The notes: generated by a model not told the origin, from the letters alone. 64,000 bases of DNA from Enterococcus sp. BWB1-3 (GCF_016745275.1 NZ_JADOEP010000018.1:21501-85500), one strand, 5' to 3'; shown: positions 50,597-62,599, counted from the first letter of the stretch. Program-made: numbers and translations.

Positions 50597-51472
50597 ATGA
50601 AAAAGGCAATTGAAGGTATCCCAGTCAATGAATATACGACAAAACTCTCCGTTTCCATTGTTTATGCAATTTTAGCCTCTGTGGCAATGAACTTTTTTTA
50701 TCAGCCCGGAAATATTTATTCCAGCGGGATCACAGGCTTGGCTCAAATCCTGACAACTTTATCGACAAGAGCTTTAGGTTTTCAAGTTCCGGTTTCTGTG
50801 TCACTCTTTGCGCTGAATATTCCCTTATTCTTTTTGGCCTGGAAAAAGATTGGCAGAAAATTTACAATTTTTACCTTTATTACGGTAGCGCTAACCTCTG
50901 TATTCATGCAGATTGTACCTGAAACAATCTTGTCAAATGATCCGATAATTTGCGCAATTTTTGGCGGGGCAGTAATGGGTTCAGGAATTGGCTTTGCATT
51001 GAAAAACGGACTTTCTTCTGGCGGATTGGACATTTTCAGCATAACTATCCGTAAAAGGACCGGTCGTTCAGTGGGGTCCATTTCAATTTATTTTAACGCA
51101 CTGATTATTTTTGTCGCCGGTTATCTGTTTGGCTGGCAGTATATGTTTTACAGTGCGCTGTCCATTTTTGTCAGCGGGAAAGTAACAGATGCAGTTTACA
51201 CGAAACAGAAAAAAATGCAGGTGATGATTATCACAAAAAATCCGGAAGTTGTCATCAGCGAGATTCAGAAAAAAATGCGTCGTGGAATTACGATCATTCA
51301 TGAGGCCGAAGGAGCCTATACTCATGATAAGCAAACTGTACTGCTGACGGTGGTGACTCGTTTTGAGCTGCCTGCGTTGGAAGGGGCTATGAAGAAAGCT
51401 GATCCTTCTGCCTTTGTCAGTATTTCGGATAATGTTAAAATCCTCGGTCGTTTTTATGAAGAAGAATTGTAA
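50597..51472 (+). CDS. YitT family membrane protein, paralogue 2
   Basis: 291 residues: a membrane part with FYQPGNIYSSGITGLAQILT and DPIICAIFGGAVMGSGIGFALKNGL, and a C-terminal DUF2179 domain. I set the start at 50597 after AGAAAGG; the in-frame ATG at 50540 lies too close to the terminator. It is a clear paralogue of the protein at 29969. Function unknown. With the island removed, it would follow aspS. Confidence 0.87.
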   Translation: MKKAIEGIPVNEYTTKLSVSIVYAILASVAMNFFYQPGNIYSSGITGLAQILTTLSTRALGFQVPVSVSLFALNIPLFFLAWKKIGRKFTIFTFITVALTSVFMQIVPETILSNDPIICAIFGGAVMGSGIGFALKNGLSSGGLDIFSITIRKRTGRSVGSISIYFNALIIFVAGYLFGWQYMFYSALSIFVSGKVTDAVYTKQKKMQVMIITKNPEVVISEIQKKMRRGITIIHEAEGAYTHDKQTVLLTVVTRFELPALEGAMKKADPSAFVSISDNVKILGRFYEEEL

Positions 51473-51662
51473 GCAGCCTTTTTGAGTTGCTTTTTCAGAT
51501 AGTTTTCAGAGATTCTTGTACATTTCATCATAGGTTATTGATAAGGCTAGAAAAAGAAAACAATGCATGATTTCGAACACGACAAAAGCGTAGGAACATG
51601 CAAATGAAAAAAGTTGAAACAAAATAAAAATAGCACTCCTGTCAAGTAAGGACGAAGTGAAA

Positions 51663-51730
51663 AAAGGAGACAGTTAATCGGAAGCAGCTCGGCAGAAAAT
51701 ATTCTGCTTCCGGCTGACTGTCTTTTTTTA
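51663..51730 (+). terminator. Terminator between yitT and cggR
   Basis: AGACAGT and GGAAGCAG pair with CTGCTTCC and GACTGTCT, then a T7 run. Confidence 0.8.
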
Positions 51731-51868
51731 GAAGAAACAAACCGGATACACAATGTTTTTAATGCTTTGGTTGTCCGTTTTTGTAGTTAAAAAAAAAGTT
51801 GCCAAGCTCCTTCATAATGAAGATATAGAAGTTTTCTTATTTTTGCCATGGATTTTAAATACTTTTTC

Positions 51869-51897
51869 TTGAAAAGAACCAGTAAAACTGCTAAACT
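51869..51897 (+). promoter_or_regulatory. cggR-gap operon promoter
   Basis: TTGAAA, 17 bp, TAAACT, about 130 bp before cggR. Confidence 0.6.
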
Positions 51898-51993
51898 ATT
51901 TTTATGAGGTAAAAAAAGTCTTTTTAACTGGAAAATGCAGAGAAAGGACTTCATCTATTTTTTTAGTGTTCATAGGTCGTTTTTAGTCTTACT

Positions 51994-52010
51994 TGGACAT
52001 AATATGACCA
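51994..52010. promoter_or_regulatory. Candidate CggR operator
   Basis: The imperfect palindrome TGGACATAATATGACCA lies immediately before the cggR ribosome site. The position suggests autoregulation, but it is not the Bacillus CggR consensus. Confidence 0.4.
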
Positions 52011-52025
52011 ACGGAGGAATCAATC

Positions 52026-53063
52026 ATGCTGGAAGAATTGAAAATGATCGAAGCAGTTGCTCCGGATATGCTAGATGTAATGCAGCAAAGATATCATATT
52101 TTGCGTAGTATTTATTGGATGCAGCCGATTGGCAGAAAAAGTTTATCAGAGAGTATGGGACTGACAGAACGGGTTCTCCGAACTGAAACAGACATTCTGA
52201 AAAATCTGCAGCTGGTAAAAACATCCAAAAGTGGTATGACACTGACTGATAAAGGCTTGATGATTTATCAGGGACTTGAAAAGATGATGAATTTACTTTT
52301 CGGAATTCAGCAGGTCGAAATTGATATTGCACAGCTCTTTGGTATTCAGCGCTGTATTGTCGTCGCAGGAAACAGTGATAGTCAAAAAAAAATACTGGAT
52401 GAATTTGGTTCGGTTTTAACTCACTCTTTGGATGTACTTTTACCTGAGGGAGACAATATCATTGCTGTAATGGGCGGTACGACAATGGCTCAGGCAGCAG
52501 AAAATATGGGTGTTCTTGAGAATGACAAACGACACAATTTGTTTGTTCCTGCAAGAGGCGGAATCGGTGAAGCATTAACTGCTCAGGCCAATTCGGTAAG
52601 TGCGGTGATGGCACATAAGACTGGCGGGCAGCATCGGGCGTTGTATATTCCGGAACAGCTTAGTAGGGAAACGTATGATTCCTTACTTCAGGAGCCATCC
52701 ATACAGGAAGTGTTGGAGCTGATTAATCAGTCGAATGCGGTGGTTCACAGTATCGGGAGGGCACTGCATATGGCAGCCCGCAGAAAAATGTCTGATGAAG
52801 AGATGATTATGCTGAAACAGAAAAATGCTGTAGCAGAATCATTTGGTTATTTCTTTAATGAAAACGGCGAAGTAGTCTACAAGGTTCCAAGGATTGGCTT
52901 ACAGCTGGAACATTTAAAGGGGATTCCATATATCGTTGCACTTGCTGGAGGAAAGACGAAGGCAAAAGCAATACGGGCATACATGAAAAATGCACCAAAA
53001 CAAACGTGGCTCATTACAGATGAAGCTGCTGCAAACGAGATTTTAAAAGGGGAAACCCTTTAA
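52026..53063 (+). CDS. cggR: Central glycolytic genes regulator (SorC family)
   Basis: 345 residues: N-terminal winged helix (GRKSLSESMGLTERVLRTETDIL) and a SorC-type sugar-phosphate domain (VMGGTTMAQAAENMG, FVPARGGIGEALTAQANSV). CggR represses its operon until fructose-1,6-bisphosphate binds. ACGGAGG precedes the start, and gap follows 40 bp downstream, the standard order. Confidence 0.95.
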   Translation: MLEELKMIEAVAPDMLDVMQQRYHILRSIYWMQPIGRKSLSESMGLTERVLRTETDILKNLQLVKTSKSGMTLTDKGLMIYQGLEKMMNLLFGIQQVEIDIAQLFGIQRCIVVAGNSDSQKKILDEFGSVLTHSLDVLLPEGDNIIAVMGGTTMAQAAENMGVLENDKRHNLFVPARGGIGEALTAQANSVSAVMAHKTGGQHRALYIPEQLSRETYDSLLQEPSIQEVLELINQSNAVVHSIGRALHMAARRKMSDEEMIMLKQKNAVAESFGYFFNENGEVVYKVPRIGLQLEHLKGIPYIVALAGGKTKAKAIRAYMKNAPKQTWLITDEAAANEILKGETL

Positions 53064-53102
53064 AATAAAAAATTTTTGATTTTCATAAGGAGGAAATCTT
53101 TA

Positions 53103-54104
53103 ATGACAGTTAAAGTAGGTATTAATGGATTTGGACGTATCGGACGCTTGGCATTCCGTCGTATCCAAGATGTGGCAGGAATTGAAGTAGTTGCAATCAA
53201 CGACTTGACAGACGCTAAAATGTTGGCTCATTTATTAAAATATGATACAACTCAAGGTCGTTTCAACGGTACGGTTGAAGTGCATGAAGGTTCATTCAAC
53301 GTAAACGGTAAAGAAGTTAAAGTTCTGGCTAACCGCAATCCTGAAGAATTACCATGGGGCGAATTAGGCGTAGACATCGTTTTAGAATGTACTGGTTTCT
53401 TCACTTCAAAAGAAAAAGCTGAATTACACTTAAAAGCTGGTGCAAAACGTGTTGTTATCTCTGCTCCTGGCGGAAACGATGTTCCAACAATCGTTTACAA
53501 TACAAACCATGACATCTTAACTGGTAAAGAAACAGTTATCTCAGGTGCTTCTTGTACTACTAACTGTTTAGCTCCTATGGCTAAAGCATTACAAGATAAC
53601 TTTGGTGTTGTTGAAGGTCTGATGACGACAATCCACGCTTACACTGGAGACCAAATGACTCTTGATGGACCTCACCCAGGTGGAGACTTCCGTCGTGCTC
53701 GTGCTGCAGCAGAAAACATTGTTCCTAATACAACTGGTGCTGCTAAAGCAATCGGTCTGGTTATTCCTGAATTAAACGGTAAATTAGACGGAGCTGCTCA
53801 ACGTGTTCCTGTAGCAACTGGTTCATTAACAGAATTAGTTTCTATTCTTGACAAAGAAGTAACAGTAGAAGAAGTTAATGCAGTAATGGAAAAAGCAGCA
53901 AACGAATCTTATGGTTACAACACTGATCAAATCGTTTCTTCTGATATCGTAGGTATGACTTACGGATCATTATTCGATGCTACTCAAACAAAAGTTATGA
54001 CTGTTGGCGACAAACAATTAGTTAAAACTGTTGCTTGGTATGACAATGAAATGTCTTACACTGCACAATTAGTTCGTACTTTAGAATACTTTGCTAACTT
54101 ATAA
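53103..54104 (+). CDS. gap: Glyceraldehyde-3-phosphate dehydrogenase
   Basis: 333 residues. NAD site [16 protein letters not shown] and catalytic Cys in [12 protein letters not shown]. The start at 53103 follows AAGGAGG; an upstream in-frame ATG at 53076 is unlikely. Codon use is strongly biased, as in a highly expressed gene. A terminator follows. Confidence 0.98.
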   Translation: MTVKVGINGFGRIGRLAFRRIQDVAGIEVVAINDLTDAKMLAHLLKYDTTQGRFNGTVEVHEGSFNVNGKEVKVLANRNPEELPWGELGVDIVLECTGFFTSKEKAELHLKAGAKRVVISAPGGNDVPTIVYNTNHDILTGKETVISGASCTTNCLAPMAKALQDNFGVVEGLMTTIHAYTGDQMTLDGPHPGGDFRRARAAAENIVPNTTGAAKAIGLVIPELNGKLDGAAQRVPVATGSLTELVSILDKEVTVEEVNAVMEKAANESYGYNTDQIVSSDIVGMTYGSLFDATQTKVMTVGDKQLVKTVAWYDNEMSYTAQLVRTLEYFANL

Positions 54105-54261
54105 TTAGGTTGTAAAAAGAAGTGTTTTGCTCTGAGAAGTAAGACGGAATGTCTAAAAAGTGTTTTTTAAATTTTTGAGATAGGTCAGCTTACTTTTGAA
54201 GAAACAGCTTTTTGAACACCGTTTATCATAAGTAAAGAAATTTCTGAGACTAGGTGCAATA

Positions 54262-54300
54262 ATAAGCGGGGAAGCAACGCGCTTCCCCGCTTATCTTTTT
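54262..54300 (+). terminator. Terminator between gap and pgk
   Basis: AAGCGGGGAAGC pairs exactly with GCTTCCCCGCTT, then a T run. pgk therefore needs its own promoter; TAGAAT near 54322 could be its -10 box. Confidence 0.88.
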
Positions 54301-54399
54301 ATGAATTAACCCAACAATGGTAGAATAGAAAGCGACAGCAAAATTCATCAACCGAATTTTCTGCCGCAGTCAATAAGAAGTAGGAGGGAAAATTTACAC

Positions 54400-55593
54400 A
54401 TGGCTAAAAAAACAATTAAAGATGTGGATTTAAAAGACAAAAAAGTTCTTGTTCGTGTGGACTTCAACGTACCTTTGAAAGACGGTGTTATCACTAATGA
54501 TAACCGTATCGTGGCTGCATTGCCTACAATTAAATACGTGATCGAAAATGGCGGAAAAGCAATTCTTTTCTCTCATTTAGGTCGTGTAAAAACAGCAGAA
54601 GACAAAGCCAGCAAATCATTAAAGCCTGTTGCTGAACGTCTTGGCGAATTATTGGGCAAGACTGTGACTTTCGTTCCTGAAACTCGTGGTGCTGAATTAG
54701 AAGCAGCTGTCAACAATATGAAAGATGGAGATGTTTTAGTTTTTGAAAACACTCGTTTTGAGGATATTGACGGCAAAAAAGAAAGCGGAAATGATTCTGA
54801 ACTAGGTAAATACTGGGCATCATTAGGTGATGTTTTTGTCAATGATGCATTTGGTACAGCCCACCGTGCGCATGCTTCAAACGTTGGAATTGCTTCAACT
54901 GGTATTCCAACTGTAGCTGGATTCCTGATGGAAAAAGAAATTCAATTCATCGGTGAAGCGGTTGAAGCGCCAAAACGCCCATTTGTGGCTATCCTCGGTG
55001 GAGCAAAAGTTTCAGATAAAATTGGTGTGATTGAAAATCTAATTGCGAAAGCGGATAAAATTTTGATCGGCGGCGGTATGACGTATACATTCTACAAAGC
55101 TAAAGGACTTGAAATTGGAAACTCATTAGTAGAAGAAGATAAAGTTGCCTTGGCTAAAGAATTAATCGAAAAAGCTGGTGATAAATTAATTTTACCGGTG
55201 GATTCAGTATGTGCAAAAGAATTTAGCAACGACGTAGAAACAATTGTTTCAGACGGTCAGGCTGTTCCAGAAGGATATATGGGATTGGATATTGGTCCTA
55301 AATCCATTGAACTATTTACAAAGGAATTGGCAGGAGCTAAAACTGTTGTATGGAATGGTCCTATGGGTGTATTTGAAATGAGCAACTTTGCCAAAGGAAC
55401 AATTGGTGTTTGTGAAGCAATCGCCAACCTTGAAGATGCGACAACAATTATCGGTGGTGGAGACTCAGCAGCAGCAGCGATTCAATTAGGCTTTGCTGAC
55501 AAATTTACACACATTTCAACAGGCGGCGGCGCAAGCTTGGAATTACTTGAAGGCAAAACATTACCAGGATTAGCTGCAATTAATGATAAGTAG
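54400..55593 (+). CDS. pgk: Phosphoglycerate kinase
   Basis: 397 residues. The N-terminal substrate loop [18 protein letters not shown], the [13 protein letters not shown] segment and the nucleotide site [13 protein letters not shown] with [14 protein letters not shown] are intact. AGGAGGG precedes the start. It produces ATP from 1,3-bisphosphoglycerate. Confidence 0.98.
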   Translation: MAKKTIKDVDLKDKKVLVRVDFNVPLKDGVITNDNRIVAALPTIKYVIENGGKAILFSHLGRVKTAEDKASKSLKPVAERLGELLGKTVTFVPETRGAELEAAVNNMKDGDVLVFENTRFEDIDGKKESGNDSELGKYWASLGDVFVNDAFGTAHRAHASNVGIASTGIPTVAGFLMEKEIQFIGEAVEAPKRPFVAILGGAKVSDKIGVIENLIAKADKILIGGGMTYTFYKAKGLEIGNSLVEEDKVALAKELIEKAGDKLILPVDSVCAKEFSNDVETIVSDGQAVPEGYMGLDIGPKSIELFTKELAGAKTVVWNGPMGVFEMSNFAKGTIGVCEAIANLEDATTIIGGGDSAAAAIQLGFADKFTHISTGGGASLELLEGKTLPGLAAINDK

Positions 55594-55596
55594 AAA

Positions 55597-56282
55597 AGCG
55601 AAGCAGATTGGGTAACTTCAGAGTGATAAAGGAAAGCGGCATACTGATGCTTTCTGTCAGTATAGACGGTTTATCTTATCATCGAAGAAGTTGATCTGCA
55701 CAGCTGGACAATAATAAAAGCTGAAAGAATCGGGTAATCCTCAAGCAAATTAGGAAATTTATTCAAGGATGCTTTTTGTCCTTGAAATGAATTTATCTAT
55801 TTGTCGATAGGATTGATTCGGGAAGCTGGATAAAGAAAAACGAAGCAGATCGGGTAACTTTAGAGTGATAAAGGAAAGCGGCATACTGATGCTTTCTGTC
55901 AGTATAGACGGTTTATCTTATCATCGAAGAAGTTGATCTGTACAGCTGGACAATAATAAAAGCTGAAAGAATCGGGTAATCCTCAAGCAAATTAGGAAAT
56001 TTATTCAAGGATGCTTTTTGTCCTTGAAATGAATTTATCTATTTGTCGATAGGATTGATTCGGGAAGCTGGATAAAGAAAAGCGAAGCAGATTGGGTAAC
56101 TTCAGAGTGATAAAGGAAAGCGGCATACTGATGCTTTCTGTCAGTATAGACGGTTTATCTTATCATCGAAGAAGTTGATCTGCACAGCTGGACAATAATA
56201 AAAGCTGAAAGAATCGGGTAATCCTCAAGCAAGGTACTATGCCTTGTCGACAGGCTTGATTTAGGAAGCTCAGATAAACAAT
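55597..56282 (+). repeat. 242-bp tandem repeat, 2.8 copies, between pgk and tpiA
   Basis: Units start near 55597, 55839 and 56081, and the first two are almost identical. The third lacks about 50 bp at its end. Each unit has a hairpin ATACTGA/TCAGTAT that competes with an overlapping GAAAGC/GCTTTC hairpin. The first two also have an exact TTCAAGGA/TCCTTGAA stem. No gene or clear promoter seen. Confidence 0.92.
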
Positions 56283-56302
56283 AGAAAAGGAAGTGCTGTT
56301 CA

Positions 56303-57058
56303 ATGCGTAAACCAATTATCGCTGGTAACTGGAAAATGAACAAAACGGCTAAAGAAGCAAAAGAATTTGCTGAAGCAGTGAAAACAAAAATCCCTGCAAA
56401 TGATGCAGTTGATTCAGTAATCGGTTCTCCAGCTTTATTTTTACAGGAATTAGTTGAAGCTGCAAAAGGGACAGAATTAAAAATCTCAGGTCAAAATTGC
56501 TACTGGGAAAATGCAGGAGCATTTACAGGAGAAACATCTCCTCAAGCTTTAACTGACTTAGGAGTTGACTATGTGATTATCGGTCACTCTGAGCGTCGCG
56601 AATATTTCCATGAAACAGATGAAGAAATTAATAAAAAAGCGAAAGCTATTTTCGCTAACGGCATGATTCCGATCTTTTGCTGTGGTGAATCTTTGGAAAC
56701 CTATGAGGCAGGTAAAACTGCTGAATGGATTGAAGGACAAATTACTGCCGGCTTGGAAGGCTTAACAGATGGTCAAGTAAGCAATCTTGTTATTGCTTAC
56801 GAACCAATCTGGGCAATTGGAACCGGTAAATCTGCTGATGCAAACATCGCTGACGAAATCTGCGGCGTAGTTCGTAAAACAGTTGAAAAATTATACGGTA
56901 AGGAAGTTTCTGACAGCGTGCGTATCCAATATGGCGGTTCAGTAAAACCTGAAAATATTGCTGAATATATGGCGAAAGAAAATGTTGATGGTGCTTTAGT
57001 CGGCGGAGCAAGTCTTGAAGCAGATTCATTCCTAGCTTTACTTGATGCTGTTAAATAA
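56303..57058 (+). CDS. tpiA: Triosephosphate isomerase
   Basis: 251 residues. N-terminal [13 protein letters not shown] with the catalytic Lys, the electrophilic His in [10 protein letters not shown] and the catalytic Glu in [14 protein letters not shown] are present, as is [19 protein letters not shown] precedes the ATG. It follows the tandem repeat. Confidence 0.98.
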   Translation: MRKPIIAGNWKMNKTAKEAKEFAEAVKTKIPANDAVDSVIGSPALFLQELVEAAKGTELKISGQNCYWENAGAFTGETSPQALTDLGVDYVIIGHSERREYFHETDEEINKKAKAIFANGMIPIFCCGESLETYEAGKTAEWIEGQITAGLEGLTDGQVSNLVIAYEPIWAIGTGKSADANIADEICGVVRKTVEKLYGKEVSDSVRIQYGGSVKPENIAEYMAKENVDGALVGGASLEADSFLALLDAVK

Positions 57059-57108
57059 ACTTCACTGAAAATTATTTATTATTTTGAAGGAAGTTTTGCC
57101 TTATTTGA

Positions 57109-58512
<1,404 letters not shown>

Positions 58513-58650
58513 TTTGGTAATGTAAAAGTAACTATACCAATTTTTCAAAAATGATAAAATTAGTGTAAAAAGTGTTTCTACTTTTATGTTCTAGTATTAT
58601 TGCTAAATGCCTTTCTTATGTCAACTAATGACATGAGAGGGGCATTTTTT

Positions 58651-59586
58651 ATGCATTATGAACGGCTAGTAAAAGAATACTTATTAGAATTGAAATTGGA
58701 AAATTATTCAAAAAGAACGATTGAATCTTATGAACAACATCATAGAAAATTTATAGACTATTACAGAAAAGAAATTGGTTCACCGATTTTAATTGAAGAT
58801 GTTTCAAAAATTCACTATAAGTTGTTCATTAGTTATCTGTTAGATTGCCAATTAAAAAGTAGTTATATAAATACTATTTTAAAAACTCACAAAGCTTTCT
58901 GGAACTATTTAGTAGCTGAGAAAGTAGTCAAAGTCAGTCCTCTGGAAACGATAAGGTTATTAAAGGAAACAAAGCCATTATTAACTACATTCAATGATAA
59001 AGAAGTAAAGGATATGCTGAATGTGTGGAAATTTGATACCTATTTAGGAGCAAGAAATAAGTGTATTATTGCTCTTTTGGCAGATACAGGTATTCGTGTA
59101 TCTGAACTATTAAATTTGAAGGATACAGATTTAGCTGAAAACTATATCCGAATATTAGGAAAGGGGAGTAAATGGCGAGTAGTTCCAATCTCATCTGAAT
59201 TGAATTATTTTATTACTCGATATAGAAGGATTCGAGATAGACACTTTTACACACTTAGAAATTATCACGGCAAAACAAGAAAATTAGATGAACAGCTATT
59301 TTTAGGGAAAACAGGAAGAAAAATTAAAACGGTGACGAATATTGAATTGATATTGAAAGAAACAGGTAAGAGAGCAGGAGTTAGGACAACTGTTAGGTGT
59401 AGTCCGCATACGCTAAGGCATTATTGGACTGTAAAGAATTTGCAGATAGGTCAAGATATTTTTACAATAAGTAGGATGTTAGCTCATTCTAAACTAGATA
59501 CAACGAAAATCTATATTAGTAGCATCACGGATGAACAATTAGTAGATAAAGCGGTAAAGACAAGTCCTTTAAGTAGTATATTTTAA
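58651..59586 (+). CDS. Tyrosine recombinase
   Basis: 311 residues, XerC/D-like or integron/phage integrase fold. A SAM-like N-terminal domain (ERLVKEYLLELKLENYSKRT) precedes the catalytic domain: Arg in LADTGIRVSELLNL, His-x-Leu-Arg in CSPHTLRHYW, His in LAHSKLDTTKIY and its Tyr. All catalytic residues appear present. The start at 58651 follows GAGAGGGG. It sits directly after eno. Its target may be the 21-bp inverted repeats just beyond the intron. Confidence 0.9.
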   Translation: MHYERLVKEYLLELKLENYSKRTIESYEQHHRKFIDYYRKEIGSPILIEDVSKIHYKLFISYLLDCQLKSSYINTILKTHKAFWNYLVAEKVVKVSPLETIRLLKETKPLLTTFNDKEVKDMLNVWKFDTYLGARNKCIIALLADTGIRVSELLNLKDTDLAENYIRILGKGSKWRVVPISSELNYFITRYRRIRDRHFYTLRNYHGKTRKLDEQLFLGKTGRKIKTVTNIELILKETGKRAGVRTTVRCSPHTLRHYWTVKNLQIGQDIFTISRMLAHSKLDTTKIYISSITDEQLVDKAVKTSPLSSIF

Positions 59587-59600
59587 GTTGTTAATCAAAT

Positions 59601-59636
59601 TCAGGAGAACATGCTTAAATAATGTTCTCCTTTTGA
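59601..59636 (+). terminator. Terminator after the recombinase; intron target
   Basis: GGAGAACATG-type arm pairs with AATGTTCTCC, then TTTTGA. The group II intron starts immediately after it. Confidence 0.85.
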
Positions 59637-61552
59637 GTGTGCCAGGCATGGCACTTATCTAGCTGGTGAAAGTCCAGTCGCGGGTAGTTACCGCCAAGCG
59701 TAGCGAACCACAAGCCGAAGTCAGTAATGGCGGGGTGAAGGAAGTGGTGCAGCAAAACTTTGAGCCTACGAACAGAAACTTGATGAGGCTAAATGGTGGA
59801 TGAGGTTGCTCAACAAACCGAAGTCCAAAAGGTAAACGTAAAACCAAGACAGTAAATCAAGAGGTTGTAAAGTGAAAGATAAGTGTCTTACCCTGGGAGG
59901 TCCTACGGACGTCTAATCATGAGAGGCTTTAAAATCAGCAATCGTTAATGACGGTCGAAAAAGGTTAACCGTAGGAAGTCAGCTGAGGTCATAGTAATTA
60001 TCCAGCCTAGATAATGAAGGACCTAATGTTTGTATAGTGTGAATCACTAGATGAGAATGTTCAAGTAGTCCGAAAATGAGGATACCCTAGCCCAATGGAA
60101 CGTAACCATTGATGGGGAAAGTAATGGGGACGGTCTTGGAAAAATTTATAACTAGAGGAGGAACAGCGAGATGAGATTAATCGAAAAGATAACAGATGTC
60201 GGAAATATAGAACGGGCAATTAACAAAGTCAAGAGTAATAAAGGCGCTCCAGGTAGCGATAACATGACTGTGGAGGAACTTGAGACTTACTTTTGAAAAC
60301 ATGGACAAACACTTGTCCAACAAATTTGTGAAAGAAAGTATCAGCCCAAACCAGTCCGAAGGACTTACATCTCGAAGCCTGATGGAACTAAACGTCCATT
60401 AGGAATTCCTACAGTGATAGACAGAGTCATCCAACAAGCGACTGCCCAACAATTAAGTCAACTCTATGATAAGCAGTTCAGCGAGAAAAGTTACGGATTT
60501 CGACCGAACAGAAGTGCACATCAAGCCATTAACCAAGTGGTCAATTACTTGAATGAAGGGTTTGAGTGGGTCATCGATATGGATATAGAGAAATATTTCG
60601 ACACAGTAAATCATGATAAATTAATTTCAACTCTTAGAGAAAAGGTAAATGATCGAGACACCTTACATTTGATACGCTTGTTCTTAAAAGCAGGCGTAAT
60701 GGCGGATGGATTAGCGACACAAACTGAAACAGGAGTCCCGCAAGGTAGCCCAATAAGTCCAATCCTATCGAATATCTATTTAGATAAATTAGATAAGGAA
60801 TTGGAAACAAGAGGGCTACACTTTGCAAGATATGCGGACGATGTTTGTATCTTTGTCAAAAGCGAAATGGCAGCGAATCGAGTCATGAAGTCAATCACGA
60901 ATTGGATGGAAAAGAAGTTATTCTTACAAGTCAATCTGACGAAAACCAAAGTCGTAAGGCCGACCAAAAGCCAATTTCTAGGGTTCACCTTTTGGAAAGA
61001 TCAACAGGGGTGGAAATGTAAGCCAACCAACGCCAGTAAAGCCAAGCTGTATGGAAAAGTAAAAACTGTACTGAAAAGAAAACAGGCAGTATCGAGACCA
61101 TTAGCCGAAACCTTTACGAAGGTCAACCAAATTGTAAGAGGATGGATAAATTACTACCGAATCGGAAGTATGAAGACATTTATAGAGAAGTTTGGTCAAT
61201 GGATACGACATAAAATCCGAGTCATTATCATCAAACAATGGAAGGTACCGAAACGCATATCGAAGAATCTCCAGAAACTGAACCGACTGTTAAACTGCGG
61301 TTTCGCTGAAGAAGATATCTTTAAAGTGGCCAACTCAAGACTTGGGTGGTATAGACGAAGTGGGATGATTGTCGTTAACTTCATTTTGAACCCGACAGTT
61401 CTAGCTCGAAAGAAAAAGGACCGACCAGGTCTAGTCAATCCTTTAACTTACTATTTAAGCGAATCGTGAGTACAATACAAATGTAGCGCCGTATACGAGA
61501 CCCGTACGTACGGTGCAATGGGAGGGGCGGAATTTATTTCCCCTCTACCCTA
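59637..61552 (+). mobile_element. Group II intron, class C-like
   Basis: About 1.9 kb. The 5' end is GTGTGCC, the normal GUGYG start. The 3' part holds a domain V-like CGTATACG/CGTACGTACG hairpin near 61484-61516, then a domain VI-like GGGAGGGG/CCCCTC stem and the end CTACCCTAT. It lies directly downstream of an intrinsic terminator, the usual target of class C introns. The maturase within has a premature stop. Confidence 0.88.
60171..61469 (+). pseudogene. Intron reverse transcriptase/maturase with in-frame stop
   Basis: The frame starts at ATG 60171 behind AGAGGAGG and reads IEKITDVGNIERAINKVKSN; it meets TGA at codon 42 (60294-60296), then continues to 61469. The rest has the RT core (RPLGIPTVIDRV, YGFRPNRSAH, TGVPQGSPISPILSNI, RYADDVCIF) and a maturase domain, without an endonuclease domain, as in class C. 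A shorter product from ATG 60414 would lack the first RT motifs. Arg CGA to TGA is a simple explanation. Unless read through, the intron depends on a maturase in trans. Confidence 0.85.
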
Positions 61553-61772
61553 TTTTTCATATATTTAATCACTTATGCTTGTGTGTTCTACAAATTTGCA
61601 ATTATTATTTTATGATGCTATAAAGGTCCTTGCAATGGATACTTTTGTAATTAGTATCCATCACTAATCCTATTCTATCAATGTTTCATTTTTGATTTAT
61701 AGGTAGATGGATACTTATAGTTTATTTCAATAGAAAAATATCCATAAATAATACATCTTAGGGAGGTAATTT

Positions 61773-61934
61773 ATGGGACAAAAAATGATTAATGTCAAAC
61801 CTATTAAGGATAAGGAAACGCTAATTCAATTTGGAAAAGAACTAAAGAAGGGAAAGCACGGAAAAAGAGATTATTTGATTATGGCAATTGGAATAAAGAC
61901 AGGTTGTCCAAAAGGAAAGAGAACAGTGGACTAG
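61773..61934 (+). CDS. Short integrase-like N-terminal fragment
   Basis: 53 residues behind GGGAGG. VKPIKDKETLIQFGKELKKG and RDYLIMAIGIKTG resemble the start of a tyrosine recombinase core domain (usual continuation TGLRISDIL), but the sequence breaks off into CPKGKRTVD and stops. The stop lies inside a terminator hairpin (AAGAGAACAGT/ACTGTTCTCTT, 61917-61950). It may be a truncated gene or a genuine small protein that mimics the recombinase domain. Confidence 0.5.
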   Translation: MGQKMINVKPIKDKETLIQFGKELKKGKHGKRDYLIMAIGIKTGCPKGKRTVD

Positions 61935-61950
61935 ACTGTTCTCTTAATTT
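61917..61950 (+). terminator. Terminator inside the 441-bp segment
   Basis: AAGAGAACAGT and ACTGTTCTCTT are exact arms around seven bases, then TAATTT. Confidence 0.7.
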
Positions 61951-62027
61951 AAAATGACATTTTTATCATTCGCATCTCTATAAATAACATGACATCCTTT
62001 TTCTATAATTGCAAATTTGTAGAACGT

Positions 62028-62207
62028 TTATTGTGGTGCAGGTGTATAGTTCAAGCTTGCTTCTGCTGTGTCAGTTGCATTCTTGAAAATATCTGCTAAC
62101 TTAGGTTGTAATGTATCACGGAATAAGATATAAGCGATTAATACGAAAATACCGAAAATTACCACTGCTACGATTACGAAAAGTCCTTGTGATGCTCCAT
62201 CTGTCAT
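62028..62207 (-). CDS. Small single-pass membrane protein
   Basis: 59 residues, MTDGASQGLFVIVAVVIF onward, with one hydrophobic helix near residues 8-29, then a short amphipathic tail (DTLQPKLADIFKNATDTAE). AAAGGAGGTCAT is an excellent ribosome site, so it is almost surely real. Its stop is two bases from the right inverted repeat. Similar small proteins are found on conjugative elements, but I cannot name the family. Confidence 0.75.
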   Translation of the reverse strand: MTDGASQGLFVIVAVVIFGIFVLIAYILFRDTLQPKLADIFKNATDTAEASLNYTPAPQ

Positions 62208-62599
62208 GAAATATGACCTCCTTTACTATAAAATTTTATACAAGAATAATGAATATTCATGTTATGTTTTTATAGTATCATCATCGTTTTTAAATTACAA
62301 TTTTAACTATCATACCAATGTTTTAATTACTGGTTTACTTTTTTGTTAAAATATTTATATTTGTTATTTTTTATAAAAAAGTAAAGGATATATTTGAATA
62401 GAAAAATTTATTTGACTCCTCTATATTAAACTTAAAAAAATAGTCCCTGCCAAATGATGAATGAAGTATTAGAAGAATCCGTTACAGCTTTTTTATCTTT
62501 TTAGAATAGGTAGATTGATTTTGAATTCTGTTCTATATACTCATTTTTGACTCATTAATGATATAATGAATTTAATAATTTAGTAATGGGGGGTAAGAT
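62208..62599. other. Divergent AT-rich intergenic region
   Basis: It contains the promoters of two divergent genes. TAGTAATGGGGGG just before 62600 is the ribosome site for the plus-strand gene. No further gene seen. Confidence 0.4.

Larger units (their letters stand above)
61585..62025. repeat. 441-bp segment with perfect 21-bp inverted ends
   Basis: GTTCTACAAATTTGCAATTA plus T at 61585-61605 has its exact reverse complement at 62005-62025. The segment holds a 53-codon gene and a terminator, and inner ATGGATAC/GTATCCAT repeats near 61635-61665. No target duplication is apparent. Candidate invertible segment or mini-element. Confidence 0.8.

Noticed and set aside
56155..56343. Minus-strand frame across the last tandem repeat and tpiA start
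   Set aside because: It arises from repeat and antisense tpiA sequence; equivalent frames are not kept in the other copies.
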